Assembly: GCA_030159075.1 (NCBI GenBank)
Contig: BROG01000073.1
Coordinates: 876,001 to 940,000, forward strand
Source of the DNA: Atrina japonica
Taxonomy: Eukaryota; Mollusca; Bivalvia; Pterioida; Pinnidae
Reading direction: 5' to 3'
Length of the DNA stretch: 64,000 nt
In this document: positions 19,691 to 31,401 of the stretch, in pieces
Layout of the letters: each line of letters begins with the position of its first letter
How positions within the stretch are numbered: the first letter of the stretch is position 1
Notes under the pieces: generated by a model
Database searches by the model: none
What the model was told of the DNA's origin: nothing
The model's input: the letters and a program-made list of their open reading frames with translations, nothing else
Translations under genes and position numbers: made by a program

Positions 19691-22600
19691 CTTGACATAA
19701 TAAATCAGAGTTGTAATATTGTTACAATAAATCAATCAATTTCTTGTCATTAACAACTGTCGTTTAACTGTAGAAAAGTGTAAATATTTTGCAAGATTGT
19801 TTAATGTTTTAGTATTTCTGGAGCCAAGCAGTTGAACAAGTTTAAAAACAGATGGACGATTAATACAGTATGGCTGGATGTAGCGCCGTCTAAGATCTTC
19901 ATATACTGGACATAACAAAATGAAATGCATTTCATCCTTCAGATCGTACTTATTACATAATATTCATGTTCTATTATCTCTGGGGATATTATTATACCGA
20001 CCGCCTTAATGTTCAAGAGAGTGTGAATGTAAACGGTATTTACATAAATTCGTTTATCTTTTTGAAAACATTGGCCTATCAAGATATACTGAAACAGAAA
20101 ATCTGTCAACAGTTATGTTTTGTTAAATGATACATTTAGACGAGCCTTCAAATGAAACTTAACGAAACCTGGGCACAAAATTATCATATAAACACGGTGA
20201 TTGAGGGGTCGAATACATGTGTATAAATATTTCTCATTCATCAACATAATGGTTTATCCCAAAAAATATTAAATCCTTGTGAATACATATCATTTTTAAT
20301 ATGTACAACTCCAAGTTATCTTATAATTTAGGGTTTGCGATGAGGAAAGTTGGACAAGCTCGTTCGTAACATGGCTTTTAGTATGCAGTTATCTGTATAC
20401 TAAGCAGCTTAAGCCATAGATAAATCATATAATTAAATTGTCTGCGTATTTGCTTAGAATAACGCCAAAGTTCATAGTAAACCATTGCATTATTTGTAGC
20501 TTTTTTCTAACCCACAGAAGATTTTTCATCAAAAATTGGGATATGTACTTTTTCAATATCAGGATCATTATGAAACGCCCAGACTTCCCCACCGTAATTA
20601 AGAATACATGATATATATATATGTATCAAATAATGAAAGTTGAGCCCTTTGATTAAACATATACTGCTTCGTTGATTTTAATAATGCATAAATAGCTTCC
20701 CGCCCTTGCGTGGCCTATGTTTGCTGTGCAAATGTAAATTTACCATAATTGAAGTTAAGACCAAGATAACAAAAATTATCAACTACTTCGATAGCCTGTC
20801 CACCGCAAAACCAGTGCTCTTTCCTTTTAACTTTCTTATATTTTCTAAAAATAACAATTTTTTTTTTTTTTTTCCACATTTACAGTTAGACCCCCTCTCT
20901 CGGTATAGTTATGAAGATAATTCAACGTATTTTGAAGATCATGTATATCTTCTGAAAATAGGACGGTATCATCGGCATCACATAATAACAAATAAATTAG
21001 CAATTGCAGAGCCAATAACTCTGACAATTAGAATTAATTAAGTCTGATTCCAGGATCATTTTATGAACAGAGAAAAAAAGAAGGGGAGATAATCCCTCAA
21101 CTTGCATCAAGCCCGAAGACAGATCAAACATCTGAGAACACTCACCGTGTACTTTAACACAGGCTTTAACACTTTCGTACATTGACTTGATAACAGAGAA
21201 AATTTAACCAGTAACTCCACATTTACCCAACTTCAACCACAGTTTATCCCGATCAATACTATCGAACGCTTTCTGATAATCAATGAAAGCTCAATATAAA
21301 CGCTTATTACTCCGAAGAGTCTTGCATATAATAGAATACAGGACAAATATCGAATCTCTTGTACCAAACCCGGTCTGAAAACCCGATCTGCTCATCAGTT
21401 ATTTTATTTTCTTGTTCACTCCATTTTATCAAACTGTTATTCCGAATTGATGTAAACAAACTTGGCAATGTGATGAATTATAAGAGTATTGACTCTATAG
21501 TTATTTACATTATTATTTACATCCCCTTTCTTGTGAAGTGGGATACTAAATACCCTGAGCCCAAATAGAATGAAAATATCCAACTCTCAGTATTTATTAA
21601 ATAACTTAAAAAATATCTCTGAATTCAATAATGTAATTATTTAACACCATATCTATACCAGCAGGCTTGTATCTAGATAAATTTTTAACGGCTTTATTTA
21701 CTTCATCTATAGTTAATTCATTATCAAGATCACGATAAACGTTAGTTCCGTTGGATAAATTATTTTCAATATTTCGGGAATAGTACTATCGACACCAACT
21801 AATCGCTTGAAAAATTGAAAGAAGTCTTCTAGACTTGGATCACATGTCTTATTTATCTTACGCCTACATAAACTTACCTTAGAACTCACGAGGATTATTA
21901 CGTTGTAAAAATTGTAACGTGTCACTTTGTGCACGTAGATACTCGCGCTTAAGTTGTACTTCTTGCATTTTGTATCACTTTTTCGAGAATTGAAATTTTT
22001 ATTGTTTTACAGTGATGATTAAACCATGGCTTGTCATGTGGTTTAATTTTTTATATGACATTGACATTTGCAAATAAATTCACGTTTTTCTTTAACACAC
22101 AATTCCTGAAATATAGAGTTAGTAGTAAACTGGTCTACTTGCCAAATCTATACTCTCACGACAGTCACCGAGATCAGATAATGATGATTCCAATGAATCT
22201 CTGTTAGATGTTACCTTTTTGAATGATTTCAACTTTATTATTACCTGGCCACTTCAACACTGATTTTTTTTTATTTTTTTCACTTGATACATTACAAAAC
22301 ACTTACACGTAGTAAACGTTAGTATCTTTACAATTGAGAGTTAATAATATTGGTGCATGGTCAGAAAATATAATAAATTCCTTAACCTCAAACGATTTAA
22401 TTATCGGGTAAGTTGACATGGCTGTTAATACATCATCTATAACACTACTACCGAGGGCATCATAAGTTTTTTACCCACATTGTCACCGCTAGTGCAACCA
22501 TTTAAAATTCGTGAATCAGTAGTTTGGCATAACTGTAATAATCTCCTACCAAACGTATTAACAGAACTATCCTCTGAGTTACGTGCAACGTTAACCGTAT

Positions 22601-23085
22601 CCTCAAGGTAATTAACAATATTATCAATTTTATCGTGCACAGTTGCATGTATCACGTATGAAATGTAATCTGGTGTCTAGTACCAGTTCTACTATTCAGA
22701 ACACCGCACACTACCACATGACCCTCACTTCTATACAGACCAATACCATCTTCTAGGAGATGAAACAGATCAACATCATAGTGACGGTAAAAAACTGACT
22801 TTTCAGGCGGTAAATAAGTAAAAGCAAAGAACACATCAGTATTGTCAGAAAAAAGTGACTTATCCACTTTAATCCATAAAATACTATCTGCCTGAGTTGA
22901 AAGTAATGAAATATATGCTTTCAACCATGGCTTATATAAACATACAATACCCCCACCACTACATTTGGAGCGTGGTATTGACGTAAAAAGCTCAAAACCG
23001 TCTACAGTGATTTCATCGTTTACCAAAAGCCAACACTCTGACAAAAACACAATATCATAATCTTTAAAATATTATAAAAATCAGA
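19690..23085 (-). mobile_element. LINE (APE-type, CR1/jockey-like) inserted in the Polinton
   Basis: On the minus strand the order is APE endonuclease, RT, C-terminus. The endonuclease (22652-23050) has FLSECWLL with the catalytic Glu, CSGGGIVCLY and a Gly-Val-Leu-NSRTG segment where functional copies have GDxNSRTG. The RT (about 20845-22650) has SVKACVKVHGECSQ, GLMQVEGLSPLLF (from LMQGxxLSPLLF) and CDADDTVLFSE at about 20950-20982 (from YADD). The C-terminal cysteine-poor tail FILLCPVYEDLRRRYI is at 19736-19930. Frameshifts throughout make it dead. The 3' end near 19690-19740 carries an ATTGATTGATT-like repeat next to the (TA)n tract. Insertion separates the ATPase gene from the downstream small-gene cluster. 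Confidence 0.82.
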
Positions 23086-23089
23086 CAAT

Positions 23090-23277
23090 AACTTTATTAA
23101 ATAATCAAGTAATTTACTAAAAATCCGTGTAATAACTCAGTAATTACTTTTTTTTTTTGTAAATTTTTAGTAATTTTTAACCTTTAATGAACATTACTCA
23201 TTACTGACAATATTACTTTAGTAGTTTTTAGTAATTTCAGTAATTACTCTAGTAATTTTTAGTAATTACTAAAAAAA
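23090..23277. repeat. Degenerate TTTAGTAATTAC repeat tract
   Basis: The interval is built mostly from iterated AGTAATTxxTAGTAA words. It lies between the 5' end of the LINE and the start codon at 23278, so it is the region in which any promoter of the following gene would lie. Confidence 0.6.
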
Positions 23278-23685
23278 ATGAGAAGAATATTACTTTTTCC
23301 ACGCTTTATTAATATTATCGATAATTTTCACCATATTGAGAGTGAAACGTTACGAAAAATTGGAAAGATAGTCGACAAAAATAATTTCTTCGATGTAAAA
23401 AGTATGCAAACGGATGAACTACTTACCATTGAAACACCAGAGAGCGTTTGTCCTGGTAAACGAAGTGTGGAAACTTCCAAGACTAGCACTTCTAAGGATA
23501 GTACCTCAAAAGATAACACCTCAAAAGATAGTACCTCAAAAGATAGTTCCTCAAACGATAGTACCTCAAAAGACAGATTTTGTGCATTAGTCGCTGGAGG
23601 TAAATCCAAACAATTTTTGGTTAAAGATTTAAGTTTGACCGATGTGGAAGGACTAACGGATGAAGAGGTGGAAAAAATTATTTAA
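23278..23685 (+). CDS. Polinton small protein with TSKDS pentapeptide repeats
   Basis: An intact 135-residue frame from ATG 23278 to TAA. The N-terminal 75 residues are mixed alpha-helical in appearance (MRRILLFPRFINIIDNFHHI, SETLRKIGKIVDKNN). Residues of about 68-99 are a low-complexity run of Ser/Thr-Lys-Asp pentapeptides (TSKDS, TSKDN, SSNDS). The C-terminal 36 residues end in acidic LTDVEGLTDEEVEKII. No family is recognised. It opens the plus-strand gene cluster that leads to the integrase and is one of the few undamaged frames in the element, though its age-matched neighbours are broken. Confidence 0.5.
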   Translation: MRRILLFPRFINIIDNFHHIESETLRKIGKIVDKNNFFDVKSMQTDELLTIETPESVCPGKRSVETSKTSTSKDSTSKDNTSKDSTSKDSSSNDSTSKDRFCALVAGGKSKQFLVKDLSLTDVEGLTDEEVEKII

Positions 23686-23880
23686 ATTTATTAAAGAAAA
23701 TTAGGTTCCCTCATGAGTAATGCCCTCGGAAATTCCATAATTTCGTTATACGTCTCGGGATTATCTTATTTCTGAATTCTGTTGTTATTTGTATTGCAGG
23801 TACAGCATGTACCTCGCTCCACTCACATCCACTTTAACATTGGCCAGACACATAAAAAAAAATTAATAAATCTTTTTAAA

Positions 23881-24187
23881 ATGACAGAGAATCCTCAAAT
23901 TCCCAAGAGGTCACCTACAGTACCTCTAGAAACGAAGAACCCTAAAAAGTGGAAGCGGGTAAAAAATCGCTGTGGAACGAAAAAATAAAAAAGCACTACT
24001 AAATGATGAGGAGGATAAAACTTCGAGTGATAAATCTTCGAGTGATAAATGGTCGTGGATCATGCCAACCGCAATAGTAATAGGTGGTGTTTTTATTCTC
24101 AATCGTTTTAACGAAAGTCAGCCAGAATCTGTAACACCTATGAAACCTAAGATTCACGAACGCACTGATCCTTTTGCGACGAATTAA
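23881..24187 (+). pseudogene. Small single-pass membrane protein, one frameshift
   Basis: ATG 23881 starts MTENPQIPKRSPTVPLETKN, rich in Lys and Pro. The frame then shifts near 23955-23975 into one that encodes ERKNKKALLNDEEDKTSSDK, a membrane segment WSWIMPTAIVIGGVFILNRF and a hydrophilic tail ending DPFATN. A basic N-terminus, one membrane span and a short tail are typical of small Polinton proteins of unknown role. Only one frameshift separates the halves. Confidence 0.5.
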
Positions 24188-24227
24188 GACTGCGGTAAAA
24201 AAAATCTAATGAATCTAAAAACAAACT

Positions 24228-24391
24228 ATGAGTAATGAAAAAAATTTGGTAAATACTTTATATCACGCCGCTGTGGACACGACTATTGCGATCGGATACG
24301 CATAATTGAGATAAAAATAAAAGGCCAAGAAATGTATACAAAAAACCAGCTCGTCAAAAAAGGCGTCATCCCAGAGGATATCATGAAATAA
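24228..24391 (+). pseudogene. Very small Polinton ORF remnant
   Basis: ATG 24228 reads MSNEKNLVNTLYHAAVDTTI and then AIGYA, with a hydrophobic stretch before a stop. In the next frame, IKIKGQEMYTKNQLVKKGVI continues to EDIMK and TAA 24389-24391. The C-terminal KKGVIPEDIMK phrase fits a pattern I recall from Polinton small proteins but cannot name. One frameshift or deletion interrupts it. Confidence 0.4.
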
Positions 24392-24411
24392 AAATGTAAA
24401 AATATTTAAAA

Positions 24412-24840
24412 ATGGTAAGTGCTGTCGCACTGATGTTAGGTGGGGCCGTTGTTAACGCCTTCGCGTTCACGGGGTCTAGCTACCTCTTCAGTAATTACGA
24501 TGAGCAAAAGAGACACGATAAGGCGATAGAAAAATTGGCTCGGGCTAAGGAAAAATCGGGCCGTGATAGAGAAAAAAATTAGATTACCTGAACGAACGTT
24601 TAGGAAAAGAGGATCACTCAATTTACACGGAAAAGGAAGTGGACGACGCATACAGAGTCTATTCAAACATGACGGGCGACGAGATGCCTCCAGAACCGAA
24701 TTGAGTGATTATTACCAACCCTCCGAAAAACAGAAGAGTGGCGAGCTAATTTCTGTCGCCTTGGGTATAGCCTTGGTGTATTACGGTGCGATGAAAATAA
24801 AAAGGCTGATTAAGAAAAAATGGAAAGAAAAATGGAACGA
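24412..24840 (+). pseudogene. Polinton membrane-associated protein, frameshifted
   Basis: ATG 24412 starts MVSAVALMLGGAVVNAFAFT, a glycine-rich hydrophobic N-terminus that could be a membrane anchor. A charged helix follows (YDEQKRHDKAIEKLARAKEK). After a frameshift near 24575, DYLNERLGKEDHSIYTEKEV and DDAYRVYSNMTGDEMPPEPN are readable. A second shift near 24705 leads to LSDYYQPSEKQKSGEL and a membrane segment ISVALGIALVYYGAMKI. This recalls a conserved invertebrate Polinton protein with both ends hydrophobic. Its last frame runs without a stop into the integrase frame, so the gene boundary cannot be fixed. Confidence 0.5.
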
Positions 24841-25696
24841 ATCTATCTCAGTCACCAAGGCTATTGGAAGTAAGGAGGCTATAAGAAAGTTGGCCAAAGC
24901 CGCGGGTGGTGCCACAGAACGACAAGCCTTTGATTTTCTCCAAAAACAAGACGTATGGCAGATTTATTTACCAGCTCCTAAGAAAATCGTGAGGCCAAAG
25001 TTCGAATTGGTCGAAAAGAACGAGACACACCAGGCGGATTAACTATTCTTACCGTACGATAAAGTAGGTAAAAAATTTCGTAAATTACGCGTTGACCGTG
25101 GTAGATGTTGGAAGTCGATACAAAGAAGCGGAACCTTTAACGTCCAAAAACTCTATAGAAGTGGCCACCGCCTTCGAAGAGATTTACGCACGTCACCTAA
25201 AGTTTCCGAAACTCTTAGAGTAGATCCCGGTCGCGAATTCATGGGTGACGTATCTAAATTAAAACGGGTATAAGAAGAGGTAAAGTCGACATTCATCGAG
25301 ATCAGGTCATAGTCGAAAGATTTAATAGAACTCTGGGTTAAAGACTCTTCACTTACCAATACAACAAGGAGATGACCAAACGTCGGAACAGAGAATGGGT
25401 GAAACTTTTGCCAGGGGATTGTGGAGGCGATTAACGCCGAGACGTCGAAACCCCCCAAAATTGAACCCGTTAACAATACACAACCGTTCATCAACCCCTT
25501 CTCTAAAGTCAGATATTTATATCAACCCTGTGAAGTAGAAGGAGGTAGAAAAAGAGCCACCTATCCTATATGGAGCATCGATAAACACGAAATCAGTCGA
25601 CATTTTAGAATGCAGGGTATTGACGTGTATTATTTAAAATCACCGGCACCCCAGAGAAATTTCGTGAGAGAAGAATTGTTGGTCGTCGACCCTTAA
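24841..25696 (+). pseudogene. Polinton DDE integrase (retroviral-type rve), frameshifted
   Basis: An N-terminal helical part (SKEAIRKLAKAAGGATERQA, then WQIYLPAPKK) precedes the catalytic core. The three acidic residues are seen in their usual settings: Asp codon 25104-25106 in LTVVDVGSRYKEAEP, Asp codon 25223-25225 in VDPGREFMGDV, and Glu codon 25315-25317 in VIVERFNRTLG. The C-terminal part (25421-25696) has VRYLYQPCEVEGGRKRATYP and ends in FVREELLVVDP, as in other Polinton integrases. This enzyme joins the transposon ends to target DNA and would produce the 6-bp duplication. Frameshifts occur near 25042 and between 25240 and 25420. The gene converges with the polymerase gene. Confidence 0.85.
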
Positions 25697-25719
25697 AAAC
25701 GATACCTCGAATATTAAAT

Positions 25720-28700
25720 CACAAGAAAGCGATTTGATATCCAAGAGAGGTTTAATATCCATACGGTAGGGTTTCATAATTATCTAGTAAAACTCTTTTA
25801 TCGTAGGATGGTGTAAGATCTTTTTCCTGGTATTTATTAACGATCTGTTTAGTTTTAGTATCTCTAGTGATTGCATTTTCTTTTACGTTTTCCTAAGATA
25901 AGTTCTGTTATCGATACCCAACTTTACACACACCTTGATTTTGGACGTTTTGTAAACATATGATTTAGGACAATTACAATCCCAATCCGTTATCCACTCT
26001 TCTTCGTCCAATTCGTTCGACATGTCGCCCAAACTATCACCGTATCGACCTACCATACACTATCAGTGTCAAATCTCAACACTTCATCACCAAGGTTGTC
26101 CAAAACGTCGAAAAGCATCATACGTACGTGAGCCGTCGTAAACGCGGCTATAAAAATATTGGTGTCTCTACTTTGGTCTACGAATCGGTCTTTCATATCG
26201 TAATCCATTTGCACCATACCTTAATTTGGTCTTTTATTTATAAACTGTTGAGGTGGTCCGATCTGATCGTCTAAAGTTCAATTTTTCATAAAACACCATG
26301 GGTTCGTTCACGAATAATGTTTGTTTCACATGTTGGTAGAGATTGTCTATCTCTATTATCAAGTTTACATGGTAATGCATATGTCACCGGCCTCCTGATG
26401 AAACTAGAGTTGTTAAAACGACCTGAAGGTTCTCTCAAAAACTGATTATGAGTTATATATTGACGCACTATTCCGATGAACGTTAAACAAATTACCATAT
26501 AAAGTACTAAAATCCCGTAATTCAAAACGACACTGCGCCATTACAGAAATCTAACAACTCTCGATAAACATATTTCCAAATAAAATAAAATTACAACTTA
26601 CTGCTATTCCACATAAACGTATCACACAGTCTAAACGTTTTAAAAATGCCACACAGCTTTTAGTGTTGTCAAAATCATGACATCTTCAAGCTCTTTGGAA
26701 TTTTCGCCACCGCAGCCAAAATTGTCTTTTTTCTCTATATACATGCTTTTAAAAACAGCACACCGGCACATCCTTACGACACCCAAATTCTCAATTCTTA
26801 ACTACTCGTTTCTTTTTTCATACAATACACTCACACATATACCCAAAACAAATAACGAAGAGCACGAGGAATAACAGTGACCACGGTCAAGCCACACAAA
26901 ACATTACATTACAACCGGTCAAATAACAATACAAGTACTCCCCGTATTAACAAGAAGTTTCCCGATCGAACCTAAAACGACATAGGGAATTATAATGGTA
27001 AACAGTACAAAAATCTTCCCGAATAGTAATGTATGGAGGACTACATTAGGTTATAAACCAAATAACTATGAAACTAAAAAAAAAGACGAAGGACCGTTAT
27101 GTCAATAAAATTTGCCCCAAAGCTTGTCATAACCCCCCTTTCATAAGACAACAAAATTGGTTTTTTTACCATATTTTTGGTCGCTGCTGAACATAAGTAT
27201 ATCCAAAAATCAAAAGAGGACATGACGGCTTATAAAACTCTGCACCGATGTTGTCAACACCCTTTTGTTAGAATTAATTCCTAAAACTGTACGGATGTAA
27301 GAACAATTGCCCAAACGCATCAACCTACCATTAGTGACCTTTGATTTGTTCTGATTATTCCAATGGTTTGGTGGTTCCAGTTTCCAAAATAAAGATCAAA
27401 ATTTACCCCAACACAGCGAGTTAAGACATACCTACTTTCATCAATCCTTAGCTATGACACGTTTGCCGGCATTTTATATTGTATATCCTCTAAGTCAATA
27501 CCTAATTTTTTCCTCCGGGTGTTGACAATTCTTATATACTCCTCTACCGACATATAAAGGTGTACCACTAGGTGTGAATTGGGAGGAATCCCACATTGGA
27601 AGGGGGGCAACTCTCCACTTTTATCTTCATAAATTGTTTGACGTACTCTCTAAACAAGCCGGTAGAGGCTTCAAAATGTCACACTTCGTAATTTTTTTTC
27701 AACTTTATAACCTTTATCCAAGAATTTAAAAAAATCTGGTGTGCATCACCTACCTTTAAACGATCGTTCCTCGTTGGTGTGTGTACACTTTTTAATTTTT
27801 GTTTGGGCACATGTTTTACAAAGAGGGAACAGGAGTTTTTCAAATTATTGACACAGGGATATCGAAAACCGCGTTTAATGTCAACGTTCCGCAAATTTTA
27901 TGGTCGGTATAATAGTCTTGTTTGCGACTACTCTGTTTCACTAAGTGAAATGTTGAGTTGCCTTTTCGTTGGCGGTCGTTTGAGACGTCTGTACCAATTG
28001 TGACGAGGATACCACTCCTCACGTGTTTCATTGGAATGTGTGGACTCACGGCGGGTGTGACCGGTCGACAGGGGATGCTTACTCCTCCATGGCACCTGAT
28101 CCCACCTCTTGGTTTCCAGAGGTCCGTGTTTGTCCATTTTTACCGGATTTGTATCTATGTCCTGGACATCCTATTGATTTATACTTTTGGTATCTGAAAT
28201 TTTTATATGATATAGATCTCTAGGAGGAATAATTTTACATTTGATGAACCCAAACCAAGATAGGTCTAAACTTTTGGGACAAGACCGTGAATGGTTCTAA
28301 ATTTGGGTCGCGATAGGATGTCCTACAGGATAAGCGTTTGCGTAAAACTGAACCGTTGGATACAAGGACACGAAATCGATGTATCGTCCTTTTTCACCCT
28401 TTTTAAAATCATACAATAATTTGATGTTGGTTCGACCACCGAAAAAACCATCTCTAGGATTTAAAGTTGTTACAACCTCTAACGGTTTAATCAACAAATT
28501 TTTATTAAGTTGACATTCCCCTCTGCTAAAATATGGAGTATCTTCGATTAAATTTCCGTACCACTCAAGAGTTTTTCTGCTTTTTAACTTATTTCATGTT
28601 TTTAACAGGCATTCTGTTTTTTTTTACTGAGTGGAGAACATAAACATAACTGTTTGATTCTTAGTGTTAATTGTGTCGGAAGTAAAACACGTTGTGAAAC

Positions 28701-30840
28701 CATGCCAAAAACAACCTTGAAATTCGTAAAGATTTTGTTTCCACGCAATAACCGTCGACTTCACCACCATTTAAAGCGTGTTGAATTTTTAACACCGAAG
28801 TTTGTGGTGCACCTTTCTTTTGCCACGGTTTCCAACACGAGATGGAAGCAAAGATCTGACTATACGTTTCCGTAAGAGGTTGTATCTTTATGTAAACCGT
28901 TGGCTATAGTATCGTCGGGGGTGTAATTATTTCTATAAATAGCCATACACCACGCTCGTGGTGGATTTCTTTTTTCTGTGATGTATTGTAGAGGGTTATC
29001 TAATTCCAGTATTATGTTCTCTAACTCTAGAAAAAACAAATCTTCTCGAAATTTTAACATGCTCCGTCGTAATATATCTATATCCGACGTGTAATATTCG
29101 ATAAGTTCTTTGTCAAAATCAAACTCATTCTTCGTACTATACCATTCCAAAAAATCTTTTCTATCTTTAGCACTCACATAATCGTAACTGTAATGTTTTT
29201 ACTAGATACTGGTCCTACGTAACCTTTATTACAAGGTTTATTAAAAAAGTGGGGAAAATACGCTTTCTTGAGTTCTTTTAACCCAAACGTTTTAGGGAAA
29301 TCCGCCAGACGGTTATTTACAAAATTAATGGAGTCTATAAACTTTATTTTTATCGACTTCCATGTACATGATTTTGGTACCGTTATAAATAACGTATGGT
29401 CTAATGTTGTTTTCTCTATGGAGGATTAATTTTACATTTTGATTGAACGATAGTCTACTAGCATTGGGGTAGGATGTCCTTACAGTATAAACTGAGATCG
29501 ATGTATCGTACGCCTTTGGATTAAAGTTGTTACAACCTTAACTGCGTTATGGGCTATAAAGATACCTTCTTTAGTATCTATAACAAACCTACAAAATCAT
29601 CCACGTTTAAAAATTCATGTTCTTGGCAAATCACCAAATTAGGTATATGTACACCTGTATCTTGAGTTGCATCGATATCGTAAAAAAAATATTCGGTCGT
29701 TCCGGCCAGACGGTTATTTACGGTCATACAGTTATAACAGGTGTATTTTGGATCCCATTTACACCTTTCATCTTTACAATAACCACCTTTGGTCCGCTTG
29801 ATGGGTTGTCATATCGCAATATTCATGACAATTACTGCATTTAGAAAATCCACAAATATGCTTTTGCTCATCCTTTTCACCATATAAATTATTAACGATT
29901 CGTTCATATCGTAAACATTTTTAATGGTTTGAAAAACTGTGGAGAAATTCTTCTTACCACGCTTACGTTTGTGTTCTTCAAAGCATTTTTGTCCTAAAAT
30001 GTACGATTACAAACATCGCACACAATTGCTTCACCGCAACATTTAGACTTGTACTTAAAACACGACAAACATTTTTGAGGACATTTGTGACAATCTCTTT
30101 TGGCATAGGTTTTTTTACAACTATGGCAGTAATTACTCTTACTCGAGAACCCTGTCATGCTCGTAATCACATCGAAGTGGTTATCGTTTTTATAGAGATA
30201 TATCATCTTGTCAATGTTGTAATCACCAGAGGTTGTATAAATAATTTCGATTAATATACCACCGTCAACGAAGTTGATCTGGACCCTTAAATGACGTGCG
30301 AAAGTTTCCGCGTCTTCTAAAGTTGTACCAAAATCGTTAAAACTTACATCTGCTTCTTCGTGAAGTTTTAAAGCTGCTTTTTCTTGTAGTTTCATAGATG
30401 CATTGAAACCGTTTTAATCTGACTTTTTGACCATTTTTCTTTGTTTATGTTAGCCACAGCTGTCACAATCGCACGAGCCAAACACATGCTATCTTTATTT
30501 TTTATCGTTATGATGCCTTTTCTCGATTTTAAATTATCTTTAGTCACAGATTCTTTAGGGCGTCCTGCACCTTTTGGCATTTTAATCGAATGAACGTAAA
30601 AACCCTTTCATTTATAGGGGCATTTTTATATTCTATAAAATCGACTAATGCCTCGAGAAGAATGTTTTCTAAATCATTAGAAATATTCATATAAGGTGTG
30701 CTCTACGGTTTATTCCAGTTCTCGTGTTCGACGATGATACGTAACTTATCACCGCTTTGTATATCTCTGTTCGTTATCACCTCTTTTATAAGATTCATCA
30801 ATATATCTTCTACATCATTGAAAAAACCCTTAATAAGGCC
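25720..30840 (-). pseudogene. Polinton DNA polymerase B, decayed and interrupted by Penelope copy C
   Basis: The minus-strand order is an N-terminal segment SGDKLRIIVEHENW (30740-30840) and KGAGRPKES (30560-30580). Next are a Cys-rich block with four or more CxxC pairs (29994-30110) and an exonuclease III-like motif EYYTSDIDILRRSMLKFRE (about 29050-29110). Palm motif A lies in RYIDFVSLYPTVQ (about 28345-28385), preceded by GGRTN. Motif C is RFDTDSV at about 26067-26090, and the last block is NCPKSYVYKTSK near 25965-26000. Protein-primed-type polymerases of this family copy the element. Motif B was not located. Frameshifts are numerous and copy C (27845-28207) separates motifs A and C. The interval 26290-27680 is hard to read and may hold another insertion. 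Confidence 0.8.
27845..28207 (+). mobile_element. Penelope-like element copy C, strongly 5'-truncated
   Basis: The insertion starts within the RT C-terminus (LLTQGYRKPRL, FRKFYGRYNSLVCDYSVSLS) and runs through the conserved non-coding 3' region (CTCACGGCGGGTGTGACCGG, then GATGCTTACTCCTCCATGGC). It ends at the shared TTTGGTATCTGAAATTTTTA. It lies antisense to the DNA polymerase gene. It is closer in sequence to copy A than to copy B over the shared 3' region, judging by eye. Confidence 0.8.
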
Positions 30841-31262
30841 ACTATATAAGTATCCAAAAAGGTTGTAAATTTAACATTTTTTGCTCATCAATCAAGACAA
30901 ATTCTTAGGAGGGCTCTATCTATTCCTCTATGTCTCCCAATTCCTCCTCCTCCTCTATCTCTCAATTCTTCTTTAACGTATGGGCCTATAATTAATTCCT
31001 CTTTATCACGTATTTTTATGTTCTTTTTTCTTTTCTATTTTCTTCAACACCCGCCCACTTTGAAAAATCTAAGATTTTTTTTTTTATTAAATGGTCAATA
31101 TCTGTTTTTTAAATTTAATCTATAGTGTAGTTCAACCTTAAAATAAAAAACCTAGCATAAAACAGCAAAAATTAATATCGTTGTTGATATTAATTTCTCA
31201 AAAAATTCTACCTAATCTTTTACATTCTTCTTTAAAAATAAGATATAGTATATCTTCGTGCT
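30841..31262. other. Polinton interval between polymerase and micro-ORFs
   Basis: AT-rich, with a short T-run at 31074-31085. No gene is recognised; weak minus-strand coding (EELIIGPYVKEEL near 30970-31010) is seen but not assigned. Confidence 0.4.
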
Positions 31263-31400
31263 TTATTTTTCCATCTTTCTTTTCTTTTGAAAAGGGTTTA
31301 TTCCGTTCGTCTTAAAATACTGTCCTCCACATCCATCACAAACTAGATATTTCGATGTTGTACGACAACCACATTTTAGGCAAAATCTCAGTTTTGCCAT
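31263..31400 (-). CDS. 45-residue zinc-ribbon-like micro-ORF
   Basis: An intact minus-strand frame from ATG 31400 to TAA 31263. The protein starts MAKLRFCLKCGCRTTSKYLV and continues with CDGCGGQYFKTNGINPFQ and a basic end. Two Cys pairs (CLKC with an extra Cys two residues on, and CDGC) spaced about 11 residues apart fit a small zinc ribbon. It lies just inside the right terminal repeat, upstream of the polymerase on the same strand, and starts 1 bp after the stop of the ORF before it. Small zinc-binding proteins of this sort could be transcription factors or ATPase cofactors; no function is established here. Confidence 0.5.
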   Translation of the reverse strand: MAKLRFCLKCGCRTTSKYLVCDGCGGQYFKTNGINPFQKKRKMEK

Positions 31401-31401
31401 T

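Noticed and set aside
26677..26874. 65-residue plus-strand ORF
   Set aside because: It lies within the decayed minus-strand polymerase region and shows no recognisable domain.
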